Shown: positions 1-6,902, counted from the first letter of the stretch. The stretch: 12,280 nt of DNA from JBEINZ01 sp040377825 (GCA_040377825.1 JBEINZ010000069.1:1-12280); one strand, 5' to 3'. The notes: a model not told the origin generated them from the sequence alone. Numbers and translations are program-made.

Positions 1-1071
1 GGCAAGGTCAAGGAAATCTGGTCGTTCCGACGCTCCAACTACTTCGAACATGTCGGCAACGAGGTGAAATCGGCCGCCCAGGGAGTCGGACTGCAGGATC
101 TCTCGGCTTTCGGCAAAACGCTTGTTTCCGGGCCGGGCGCGCGGGCTTGGCTCGACTCAATCTTGGCAAATCGGATTCCGAAGCGCGGCCGCATCGCGCT
201 CTGCCATTTGCTGACAAGCAAGGGCGGCGTGCTCAGCGAATTCACGCTCTATGAGTCGAGCCCGGGAACGTTCTACCTCGTCTCCGCAGGCGGCCTGGAG
301 CGACACGATCAGGATGTGCTGCGCCGACTGCTTCCGGCTGACGGCAGCGTTCGGCTCGACCCGATCACGACAAGCCGGGGTGTGCTCGCTTTGGTCGGCC
401 CGCGCTCGCGCGAGGTGCTGCAAAAGCTGACCGACACGGACCTTTCTAGCGGCGCATTCCCCTGGCTCACGGGGAAGCGAGTCTCGGTCGGCCATGTCGT
501 GGTGGACGCGTTGCGTATCAATTTCGTCGGCGAACTCGGCTTTGAGCTGCATCACCCGATCGAGATGCAGAACACCCTGTTCGACCTCCTGATGGAAGCC
601 GGCCGCGCCGCCGGCATCAAGCCGTACGGCGTACGGGCCATGATGAGCATGGCGCTGGAGAAATCCTACCGGAACGTCGGACGCGAGATGTCAATCGAGT
701 ACTCGGCTTACGAATCCGGGTTGGACCGCTTCGTGCACCCCAACAAGGGTGCCTTCATCGGCCGCGACGCGCTCGTAACCGGACGCGAAAAGGGCTATGC
801 GAACCGCTTCGTGACACTGGAAGTGCAGGGCGTCACGGATTGCGATGCGCGCGGCAACGAGCCGATCCTGCTCAATGGCGCGTTGGTCGGCCGCTGCACG
901 TCGGGCGGCTTCGGTTGGCGGGTCGACAAGTCGCTCGCGCTTGGCATGATCCGGCCGGATCTCGGCGAGGTCGGAGTCGAGGTCGATGTCTCGATCCTCG
1001 GCAAGCCACATCGAGCGCGCGTCATTGCCGAAAGCCCTTTCGATCCCGAGAACGCGCGGCTTCGCGCCTGA
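1..1071 (+). CDS. GcvT-domain protein, C-terminal part of a dimethylglycine/sarcosine dehydrogenase-like enzyme (5' partial)
   Basis: The frame is open from base 1, so the gene begins left of the window; a GTG at 64 opens a shorter frame, but family-like residues (RRSNYFEHVG) precede it, so it is not the start. The 356 visible residues match the folate-binding aminomethyltransferase (GcvT) half of FAD-dependent dimethylglycine/sarcosine dehydrogenases: GLQDLSAFGKTLVSGPGA near residues 30-47, then LVGPRSREVL, NFVGELGFELH, a MALEKSYRNVGREM segment and FIGRDAL. In such enzymes the N-terminal FAD half oxidises an N-methyl group and the GcvT half passes the formaldehyde-level carbon to tetrahydrofolate, forming methylene-THF. 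Oddity: where the family usually has a catalytic Asp (GGIEADLTV-type motif), this protein has Glu (GGVLSEFTL, codon 238-240). It is the first visible gene of a + strand one-carbon cluster and ends 7 bases before the next start. A stand-alone aminomethyltransferase cannot be excluded because the FAD half is not visible. Confidence 0.85.
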   Translation, partial: GKVKEIWSFRRSNYFEHVGNEVKSAAQGVGLQDLSAFGKTLVSGPGARAWLDSILANRIPKRGRIALCHLLTSKGGVLSEFTLYESSPGTFYLVSAGGLERHDQDVLRRLLPADGSVRLDPITTSRGVLALVGPRSREVLQKLTDTDLSSGAFPWLTGKRVSVGHVVVDALRINFVGELGFELHHPIEMQNTLFDLLMEAGRAAGIKPYGVRAMMSMALEKSYRNVGREMSIEYSAYESGLDRFVHPNKGAFIGRDALVTGREKGYANRFVTLEVQGVTDCDARGNEPILLNGALVGRCTSGGFGWRVDKSLALGMIRPDLGEVGVEVDVSILGKPHRARVIAESPFDPENARLRA

Positions 1072-1078
1072 GGACAGA

Positions 1079-1378
1079 ATGCCGGACCTTACAATCATCT
1101 ATTGGCGCGATATCCCGGCGCAAGTCATGGTCGGCTCGGGCCGGCGCGCGGTGAAGCGCGAGTTGCCCGAGCGCTTTCAGGTCGCCATCGACATGGCGGC
1201 GATGCGCGGCGGCGCGCGCGATACGGACGCCTATCTCGCGGATTGGCGAAAAGTCCCATCGGGCACCCGTGAGGGCGAGGCAGAAACGGTGGTAGCCGCC
1301 GCCGCCGCCGAAATTGAGTCGGCTTATGATTCTGAACGACTCCGCCGCTTGGTGGAAGCTGGCGGCAGGGAGGCCTGA
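1079..1378 (+). CDS. Small 'virulence factor' family protein, function unknown
   Basis: This 99-residue protein begins MPDLTIIYWRDIPAQVMVG. It resembles the short proteins annotated 'virulence factor' (recalled as Pfam PF13769), which I recall beside MetF and methyltransferase genes in alphaproteobacteria. The family name has no clear functional basis. Visible features are an early YWRDIPAQV motif, a basic stretch (GRRAVKRELPERF, residues 22-34), a DTDAYLADWRK segment near 55, and an acidic/Ala-rich helical tail ending RLRRLVEAGG. It has no cysteine, signal peptide or membrane segment, so it is probably a soluble cytoplasmic protein. The ATG at 1079 was chosen because a GAGGA Shine-Dalgarno lies 4 bases upstream and the preceding gene ends at 1071; in-frame starts further upstream would overlap that gene by over 80 bases. 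Its place inside the cluster suggests an accessory role in methyl transfer; that is inference. Confidence 0.88.
   Translation: MPDLTIIYWRDIPAQVMVGSGRRAVKRELPERFQVAIDMAAMRGGARDTDAYLADWRKVPSGTREGEAETVVAAAAAEIESAYDSERLRRLVEAGGREA
1368..1373 (+). promoter_or_regulatory. Shine-Dalgarno that decides the TTG start of metV
   Basis: GGGAGG sits inside the end of the preceding gene, 9 bases before a TTG at 1383. No good ATG start lies nearby: the in-frame ATG at 1326 lies 53 bases inside the preceding gene and has no comparable purine-rich site. The strength and spacing of this site favour TTG 1383. Confidence 0.6.
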
Positions 1379-1382
1379 TCCA

Positions 1383-1925
1383 TTGCCGTCATCCGCGCGC
1401 GTCCCCGCCGCCTTTGAGCCCGCCGGCAAGTCGCCGCGCGATGGCCGCCGTTTTGCGCTGCGCTTTTGGTCGATCCGCCATGCACGCCGCCTTGAGAGCT
1501 TTTATGCTGCCTTCGAGCGTACGATCGTCAGCCTCGCGCCGCTTGCCGCCAAGATCGGCTTCGCACGGTTGGAGCGCCCTATCGCGGCATTGGAACGCGC
1601 CACCAAGGGCGCGCTGTTCGATTGCCGGATGTGCGGGCAATGCGTACTTTCGTCGACCGGCATGTCCTGCCCGATGAATTGCCCGAAGAACTTACGGAAC
1701 GGCCCGTGCGGCGGCGTGCGCGCGGACGGCAATTGCGAGGTTTATCCGGAGATGCCCTGCGTCTGGGTGAAGGCCTGGGAGGGCAGCTTGGTGATGGCGG
1801 AGGGCTCACGCATTGGCGACGTCCAGCCGCCGGTCGATCATCGGCTTAAGGGCCGCTCGTCATGGCTTGCCGTAATGCGCGAGAAGGGCCTGCCGGCGCC
1901 ACCTCCGCCCAAGCCCAAGGCCTGA
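1383..1925 (+). CDS. metV: MetV-like methylenetetrahydrofolate reductase C-terminal zinc-ribbon protein
   Basis: With the TTG start at 1383 the protein has 180 residues. Residues about 21-75 form a basic helical region (FALRFWSIRHARRLESFY, then RLERPIAALERATKGALFD). A cysteine-rich core follows with eight Cys (81, 84, 87, 96, 100, 109, 118, 126) in the pattern CRMCGQC, SCPMNCPK, NGPCGG and CEVYPEMPC. This is the signature of the MTHFR C-terminal family, which includes acetogen MetV, the partner of MetF in MetVF complexes. The cysteines probably bind zinc or an iron-sulfur centre. The C-terminus is proline-rich (PPPPKPK). The gene is followed by metF with a 4-base gap, as expected for a two-subunit enzyme, and MetV may link MetF to an electron acceptor other than the usual NAD(P)H. 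An alternative start is ATG 1326, adding 19 residues. The family call is strong; the symbol is by analogy with acetogens. Confidence 0.82.
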   Translation: MPSSARVPAAFEPAGKSPRDGRRFALRFWSIRHARRLESFYAAFERTIVSLAPLAAKIGFARLERPIAALERATKGALFDCRMCGQCVLSSTGMSCPMNCPKNLRNGPCGGVRADGNCEVYPEMPCVWVKAWEGSLVMAEGSRIGDVQPPVDHRLKGRSSWLAVMREKGLPAPPPPKPKA

Positions 1926-1929
1926 GCCG

Positions 1930-2991
1930 ATGGCCCCGCGCGTTCATCCGCATGACATCGGCGAAAATCCCTGGGATCCACTGCCGGATCTGCCCGGCCA
2001 TACGTCGCGCGGCCGGCTGGAGCGCGTGCTCCGGCGCGGTGAATTCGCGGTGACCGCCGAACTCAATCCGCCGGATTCGGCCAATCCCGACGACGTCTAT
2101 GAGCGTGCGAAAGTCTTCGAAGGCTGGGTCGACGGCATCAACGCGACCGACGGTTCGGGCGCCAATTGCCACATGTCTTCCGTGGCAATCTGTGCCCTGA
2201 TGACACGCATTGGCTACGCACCGGTGCTGCAGATCTCCTGCCGCGACTACAACCGCATCGCCATTCAGGGCAACGTGCTCGGCGCCTCCGCGCTCGGCGT
2301 TTGCAACATCCTCTGCCTGACCGGCGACGGCGTGCAAACCGGCGATCATCCGGAGGCAAAGCCGGTCTTTGATCTCGACTCGACCTCGCTCCTGGCCACG
2401 ATCAAGCGCATGCGAGACGACAAGACCTTCCTGTCGGGCCGCAAGATCACCACGCCGCCGCGTATCTTCCTGGGCGCGGCGGAAAACCCATTCGCGCCGC
2501 CCTACGACTTCCGCCCATTGCGCCTTGCTAAAAAGATCGCTGCGGGCGCGCAGTTCTTCCAGACGCAGTATTGCTATGACGTGCCGCTCCTTGAGCGGTT
2601 CATGGCGCGCGTGCGTGACATGGGGCTCCACGAGAAGTGCTTCGTGCTGGTCGGTGTCGGCCCGCTCGCCTCTGCCCGCACGGCGCGCTGGATGCGCTCA
2701 AACGTTCCCGGCGTTCATATCCCGGATGCCGTGATCAAGCGACTTGAAGGAGCGGCCGACCAGAAGGCCGAGGGCAAGCGAATCTGCGTTGAAATCATCC
2801 AACAAGTTCGCGACATCGTAGGAGTGTCCGGGGTTCACGTGATGGCGTATCGGCAGGAGGAATATGTGGCCGAAATGGTCCATGAGTCCGGAGTGCTGAA
2901 AGGTCGGCAGCCGTGGCGGCGCGAGTTGACGGCCGAGGGCTTCGATCTCGACGACCGCCTGACTGAGAACCTCGAGCGGGCAGGTGGATAG
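1930..2991 (+). CDS. metF: Methylenetetrahydrofolate reductase (MetF)
   Basis: This 353-residue protein is a flavin-dependent TIM-barrel reductase that interconverts methylene-THF and methyl-THF. Residues 41-48 (VTAELNPP) correspond to the EFFPP-type motif with the catalytic Glu, here Glu44. LTGDGVQTGDHPEAKPVFDL at about 130-149 is the FAD/folate loop, with Asp133 at the place of the LRGD Asp of E. coli MetF. FFQTQYCYD near 209-217 matches the ITQFFFD-type strand. There is no eukaryotic-type C-terminal SAM-binding domain. The roughly 40-residue N-terminal extension and the QTGDHP insertion resemble the MetF group that pairs with MetV-like proteins more than the biosynthetic E. coli form. ATG 1930 has AAGG 9 bases upstream and lies 4 bases after the metV stop. 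Beside a corrinoid-linked methyltransferase it probably runs in the oxidative direction, methyl-THF to methylene-THF; direction is inferred from context. Confidence 0.93.
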   Translation: MAPRVHPHDIGENPWDPLPDLPGHTSRGRLERVLRRGEFAVTAELNPPDSANPDDVYERAKVFEGWVDGINATDGSGANCHMSSVAICALMTRIGYAPVLQISCRDYNRIAIQGNVLGASALGVCNILCLTGDGVQTGDHPEAKPVFDLDSTSLLATIKRMRDDKTFLSGRKITTPPRIFLGAAENPFAPPYDFRPLRLAKKIAAGAQFFQTQYCYDVPLLERFMARVRDMGLHEKCFVLVGVGPLASARTARWMRSNVPGVHIPDAVIKRLEGAADQKAEGKRICVEIIQQVRDIVGVSGVHVMAYRQEEYVAEMVHESGVLKGRQPWRRELTAEGFDLDDRLTENLERAGG

Positions 2992-3092
2992 CCGGCATTG
3001 CGTCGTTCGCGAAGCACGTCGTATCGGGGATAGCGTTGGGTCTACCGAACCGTTAGCGTCGCCCGATCATTCGACATCCAAAGGCCAAGTCC
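2992..3092. other. 101-base gap between metF and the methyltransferase gene
   Basis: This is the longest gap inside the + strand cluster; the other gaps there are 27 bases or less. I see no convincing -35/-10 pair, hairpin with T-run or repeat, and no short reading frame with a ribosome site. It could carry a secondary promoter or simply be untranslated spacer. Confidence 0.4.
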
Positions 3093-4016
3093 ATGACCGA
3101 AACCGTTATCACCTCCGAAAAGCAGAAGGTCGTCCTCGGCTTCGACCGGCGCTTCGTCATGATTGGCGAGCGGATCAATCCGACTGGCCGGAAGCTGCTC
3201 GCCGAGGAGATGGCGCGCGGGGATTACAGCCGCGTCGTATCGGATGCGCTGGCGCAGGTCGCGGCCGGTGCCCAGATGCTCGACGTCAATGCCGGCATAC
3301 CGCTCGCCGATGAGCCGAAGATCCTCGCCGAATGCATCAAGTTGGTGCAGGACACAGTGGATGTGCCGCTTTCGATCGACTCTTCGATCGTGGAAGCGCT
3401 GGAGGCTGGCCTTGCCGCCTATAAGGGCAAGCCGTTGGTCAATTCGGTGACCGGCGAGGAGGAGCGGCTTGAGCGGGTGCTGCCGCTCGTGAAGAAATAC
3501 GGCGCGGCGGTCGTCGCCATTTCAAACGACGAGACCGGCATCTCCGAAGATCCGGACGTGCGCTATGAAGTGGCGAAAAAGATCGTTGAGCGCGCGGCGG
3601 ATTTCGGCATCCCACGCGAGGATATCGTCGTCGATCCGCTGGTCATGCCGGTCGGAGCGATCAATGACGCGGGCCGAAAACTGATGCATCTTTTGCGCCG
3701 CCTGCAGGGCGAGTTGAAGGTCAATACCACCTGCGGTGCCTCGAACTTCTCCTTCGGCCTGCCGAACCGGCGCGGGCTCAATGCCTCGTTCCTGCCGATG
3801 ATGATCGGGGCGGGCATGACGTCGGCTATCATGAATCCGCTGCACCTGGAAGATATTCAGGCGATCCTTGGCGCGGACGTTGTCATGGGTCACGATCCGA
3901 ACTGCATGAGCTGGATTCGCAAGTTTCGCGAGCCGAGCCCAGAGGGCACCGCGACCAATCCCGAGGGTGGCGCTGGTCGCCGCGAGCGCGAGGGCCGGCG
4001 CCGGGCGCGCGGTTAA
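3093..4016 (+). CDS. Methyltetrahydrofolate:corrinoid methyltransferase (MeTr/AcsE-like, pterin-binding)
   Basis: This 307-residue protein is a pterin-binding TIM barrel of the dihydropteroate synthase / MetH / AcsE superfamily. Motifs in order: IGERINPTGR (24-33), MLDVNAG (62-68), SIDSS (94-98), LVNSVTGEEERL (115-126), DIVVDPLVMPVG (177-188) and NTTCGASNFSFGLPNR (211-226), then NASFLPMMIGAGMTSAIMNP. Asn218 in GASNFS lines up with the Asn that acetogen MeTr uses to promote methyl transfer. The enzyme moves a methyl group between the N5 of THF and Co(I) of a corrinoid protein; here probably corrinoid to THF. It lacks the cobalamin and activation domains of MetH. About 25 residues beyond the usual C-terminus form a Gly/Glu/Arg-rich tail (GRREREGRRRARG), which is unusual. 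AAAGG lies 8 bases before the ATG. A 101-base gap separates it from metF, and the RACo-like gene follows in the same frame after one TAA. Confidence 0.9.
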   Translation: MTETVITSEKQKVVLGFDRRFVMIGERINPTGRKLLAEEMARGDYSRVVSDALAQVAAGAQMLDVNAGIPLADEPKILAECIKLVQDTVDVPLSIDSSIVEALEAGLAAYKGKPLVNSVTGEEERLERVLPLVKKYGAAVVAISNDETGISEDPDVRYEVAKKIVERAADFGIPREDIVVDPLVMPVGAINDAGRKLMHLLRRLQGELKVNTTCGASNFSFGLPNRRGLNASFLPMMIGAGMTSAIMNPLHLEDIQAILGADVVMGHDPNCMSWIRKFREPSPEGTATNPEGGAGRREREGRRRARG

Positions 4017-4043
4017 GCCACATCCACATGTGAGATTAAGATT

Positions 4044-6080
4044 TTGTCGAGCGATCATTTCGTCTTCTTCGCCCCATCCGGCAAACGCGAACGCTTTGCC
4101 GACGGCACGAGCGTGCTCGAAGCCGCGCGGCGTCTCGGCGTCGATCTCGACTCGGTGTGTGGTGGGCGCGGCATATGCGGGCGCTGCCAGATCGTGCCGA
4201 CCGAAGGCGCCAATCCGAAGCTCGGCATCAAGAGCGCGGCCGACCATGTCACGCCTTGGAGTTTGGTCGAGGCTCGATACACTGACAAGCGCGGCCCGCT
4301 CGCTTTGGGGCGGCGCCTTGGCTGCCAGGCAAAAATCTGTGGTGACCTAGTCATCGATGTGCCGCCGGACAGCCAGGTGCACCGGCAAGTCGTGCGCAAG
4401 CGCGCGGAGGCGCATCCGATCGCGATCGATCCCGTGGTGCAGTTGCACTATGTCGAAGTGCGCGAACCGGACATGCATGACCCCTCGTCCGATTTCCGGC
4501 GCCTTGTCGAGGCGCTGACCGCGCAGTGGGGTCTGAAGGAGGTTCGCGCCGGCGTCGAAGTCCTGAAGACGCTGCAGAAGGTGCTTCGGGCGGGCGAATG
4601 GAAGGTGACCGTCGCGGTCCGCGCGGGTGGAGATATCATTGCGGTGTTTCCCGGCTTTCGCGACACGATGCATGGGCTCGCGGTCGATATCGGCTCCACC
4701 ACGATCGCCGCCCATTTGTGCGATCTCGTGACCGGCGACGTTGTCGCCTCCTCCGGCCTCATGAACCCGCAGATCCGCTTCGGCGAGGATCTGATGAGCC
4801 GGGTTTCCTATGTGATGATGAAACCAGGCGGCGAACTGGAAATGACCGCCGCCGTGCGCGCCGCGCTGCAGGATCTCGCCGAAGCCGTCACCGCTGAGGC
4901 CGGAATCGCGGCTGCGGATATCCTGGAGATGACCGTGGTCGGCAATCCGATCATGCATCATCTGTTCCTCGGGCTCGATCCGACCGAACTTGGCGGGGCG
5001 CCGTTCGCGCTGACCATCGACGGTGGCTATACGATCAGTGCCCGGGATGTCGGCCTTAAGCTCGCGCCCGGTGCCTTTGTTTATTGCTTGCCCTGCATCG
5101 CCGGCCACGTCGGCGCCGACACGGCCGGCGTCGTACTGTCCGAGGGGCCATTCTTGCAGGACGACGTTACGCTCTTGGTTGATGTCGGCACCAACGCGGA
5201 GATCGTGCTCGGCAATCGGCATCGGCTGCTCGCCTGCTCCTCGCCCACCGGCCCGGCTTTCGAAGGGGCGCAAATTGCCTCCGGCCAACGCGCGGCGCCC
5301 GGCGCGATCGAGCGAATCCGCATCGATTCGGCGACGCTGGAGCCGCGCTTCCGGGTGATTGGCTCGGATCTTTGGTCCGACGATCCTGGATTTGCCGAGG
5401 CGACCGCGTCGACCGGAGTGACCGGTATTTGCGGCTCCGGCATCATCGAGGCGGTGGCCGAGATGGTGCTTTCGGGCCTCGTTACCCCCGACGGCATCGT
5501 GGATGGACACAAGGCGTCGTCCACCCCGCGCGTCATCGCGGAGGGGCGGACCTTCGCTTATGTCATCCGCGAGGAGAGCGCCGCCGGTCCGCGCATCGCG
5601 GTGACGCAAAGCGATATCCGCGCGATCCAGCTTGCGAAGGCCGCGCTCTACGCGGGCATCCGCCTGCTGATGGATCATTATGGCGTGGCGTCCGTCGATC
5701 GGATCACGCTGGCGGGCGCCTTTGGTAGTCATATCGACGTGAAATACGCCATGATCCTCGGCCTCATTCCTGATTGCGATCTTGCGAAAGTCGGCTCCGC
5801 CGGCAATGCGGCCGGGACGGGGGCGCGCATCGCGCTGCTCAATCGGGCCTCACGTAAGGAAATCGAGGAGGTCGTCCGCCGCATCGAGAAGATCGAAACG
5901 GCGCTCGAGCCCGCGTTCCAGGCGCATTTTATCGGCGCGATGGCGATCCCGCACAAATCGGACCCGTTCCCGCATCTGGAAGCCGCGCTTGGCCACGCGT
6001 TCAATCGTGGAACGGGCACGGGCGAGGCGGGGGAGGGGCGCGGCGAGCGCCGCAGGCGGCGCGCGTCGTCCGGGGATTGA
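4044..6080 (+). CDS. RACo-like ATP-dependent reductive activator of corrinoid proteins (2Fe-2S ferredoxin + ASKHA domain)
   Basis: The 678 residues begin with a plant-type 2Fe-2S ferredoxin domain, with cysteines 39, 45, 48 and a fourth near 94 (CGGRGICGRC, then LGRRLGCQAKIC). A linker/middle region (about 110-205) follows, then a long ASKHA ATPase domain with phosphate-binding motifs GLAVDIGSTTIAAHL, LLVDVGTNAEIVLG and GICGSGIIEAVAEM, and LAGAFGSHIDVKYA near the end. This is the architecture of RACo and RamA-related activators, which use ATP to drive one-electron reduction of inactive Co(II) corrinoid back to Co(I). It implies that a corrinoid protein works with this cluster. The TTG at 4044 is the first usable start before the conserved domain; no good Shine-Dalgarno or ATG is present. 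The C-terminus ends in a Gly/Glu/Arg-rich tail (GEGRGERRRRRASSGD) past the conserved fold. The stop lies 16 bases from the stop of the convergent gene. Confidence 0.92.
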   Translation: MSSDHFVFFAPSGKRERFADGTSVLEAARRLGVDLDSVCGGRGICGRCQIVPTEGANPKLGIKSAADHVTPWSLVEARYTDKRGPLALGRRLGCQAKICGDLVIDVPPDSQVHRQVVRKRAEAHPIAIDPVVQLHYVEVREPDMHDPSSDFRRLVEALTAQWGLKEVRAGVEVLKTLQKVLRAGEWKVTVAVRAGGDIIAVFPGFRDTMHGLAVDIGSTTIAAHLCDLVTGDVVASSGLMNPQIRFGEDLMSRVSYVMMKPGGELEMTAAVRAALQDLAEAVTAEAGIAAADILEMTVVGNPIMHHLFLGLDPTELGGAPFALTIDGGYTISARDVGLKLAPGAFVYCLPCIAGHVGADTAGVVLSEGPFLQDDVTLLVDVGTNAEIVLGNRHRLLACSSPTGPAFEGAQIASGQRAAPGAIERIRIDSATLEPRFRVIGSDLWSDDPGFAEATASTGVTGICGSGIIEAVAEMVLSGLVTPDGIVDGHKASSTPRVIAEGRTFAYVIREESAAGPRIAVTQSDIRAIQLAKAALYAGIRLLMDHYGVASVDRITLAGAFGSHIDVKYAMILGLIPDCDLAKVGSAGNAAGTGARIALLNRASRKEIEEVVRRIEKIETALEPAFQAHFIGAMAIPHKSDPFPHLEAALGHAFNRGTGTGEAGEGRGERRRRRASSGD

Positions 6081-6089
6081 GGGGCCTTC

Positions 6090-6099
6090 TGACGCGTCA
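6090..6099. repeat. 10-base palindrome at the convergent gene ends
   Basis: TGACGCGTCA is a perfect palindrome between two convergent genes; its right end is the stop codon of the SDR gene and its left end lies 9 bases after the stop of the RACo-like gene. With no loop and no T-run it is not a normal intrinsic terminator. It may be chance in GC-rich DNA or a protein-binding site. Confidence 0.3.
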
Positions 6100-6852
6100 A
6101 ATCTGCGCAGCGTAACCGCCGTCGACCGGGATCGATGTTCCCGTGACGAAATCCGAGGCCGCGCTTGCGAGAAACACGGCGACGCCCGAGAGGTCGTTCG
6201 GTAGGCCCCAGCGGCCGGCCGGCGTGCCCTTGACGACGTTGTCGTTAAGGCCCGAGACATCCTTGCGGGCTTGCTTCGTCAGGTCCGTATCGATCCATCC
6301 GGGCAACACGCAATTGACCTGGATGCCGTCCGCGGCCCAGGCGATGGCGAGCGACTGGGTCAGTTGCATGACGCCGCCCTTCGAAGCCCCATAGGGCGCC
6401 GCGAAGGCCGCGCCAAACAACGAGGTCATTGAGCCGACATTAATGATCTTGCCGCCACCCGCCGCCTTCATGACCGCATGCGCGGCCTTGGCGCAAAGAA
6501 AGGCGCTGGTGAGGTTCGCATCGATCAGGAAACGCCACTCCTCCAGCGAATAGTCCTCCGGCGCCTTACGGATGTTGGTGCCAGCGTTGTTGACGAGGAT
6601 ATCGAGCCGCCCGCAATGCTCCATCGCGGCTTTCACAACCGACGCAGCGCCGGCCTCCGTCGCGACATCCGCCTCAATCGCGATGGCCCCGCCGCCAAGC
6701 TCCGCAACGGCGCCTGAGTTCTTCGCGCGATCACGCCCTACCACAACGACCCGCGCTCCGCCCTGCGCTAGCCCCCGCGCCATGCCGAGGCCGATGCCGC
6801 CATTGCCGCCGGTGACGACAGCGACTTTTCCCGTGAGGTCAAAGAGGGACAT
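6097..6852 (-). CDS. Short-chain dehydrogenase/reductase (classical SDR)
   Basis: This 251-residue protein is a classical NAD(P)-dependent SDR. It shows the TGGNGGIGLG dinucleotide loop (14-23), NNAG (88-91), the active-site Asn113 in DANLTS, Ser141 and the YGASK pair Tyr154/Lys158, then PGWIDTD and a C-terminal PVDGGY. Length and the SLFDLTGKVAVVTGG start resemble 2-deoxy-D-gluconate 3-dehydrogenase, glucose 1-dehydrogenase and 3-oxoacyl-ACP reductase-like members. An Arg two residues after the second strand (VVVVGRDR) could favour NADPH, so substrate and cofactor cannot be settled here. ATG 6852 was chosen because GGAG lies 5 bases upstream and the conserved fold starts at once; the frame is open upstream to 6993, but that part is low-complexity and overlaps the next gene. 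It lies 50 bases downstream of the GlxA-like regulator on the same strand, so co-transcription is likely. A link to amine catabolism is not shown. Confidence 0.92.
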   Translation of the reverse strand: MSLFDLTGKVAVVTGGNGGIGLGMARGLAQGGARVVVVGRDRAKNSGAVAELGGGAIAIEADVATEAGAASVVKAAMEHCGRLDILVNNAGTNIRKAPEDYSLEEWRFLIDANLTSAFLCAKAAHAVMKAAGGGKIINVGSMTSLFGAAFAAPYGASKGGVMQLTQSLAIAWAADGIQVNCVLPGWIDTDLTKQARKDVSGLNDNVVKGTPAGRWGLPNDLSGVAVFLASAASDFVTGTSIPVDGGYAAQI

Positions 6853-6902
6853 TGCGGCTCCGCGTTGGATCTTTGGGTTGATTTTGTATGTCGTAAGCTG
6901 GA

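Noticed and set aside
1846..2631. A 261-codon open frame on the - strand opposite metF
   Set aside because: Antisense shadow of a well-supported gene, with no ribosome site and an amino acid make-up typical of shadow frames.
3522..4247. A 241-codon open frame on the - strand across the methyltransferase / RACo-like junction
   Set aside because: It spans two good genes on the other strand and shows no family motif.
4347..5732. A 461-codon open frame on the - strand opposite the RACo-like gene
   Set aside because: It is fully antisense to a gene with clear motifs, its translation has no recognisable fold or hydrophobic pattern, and long antisense frames are expected in GC-rich DNA.
6081..6096. 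Bidirectional intrinsic terminator between the two convergent genes
   Set aside because: The gap is 16 bases; the only palindrome (6090-6099) has no loop and no T-run.
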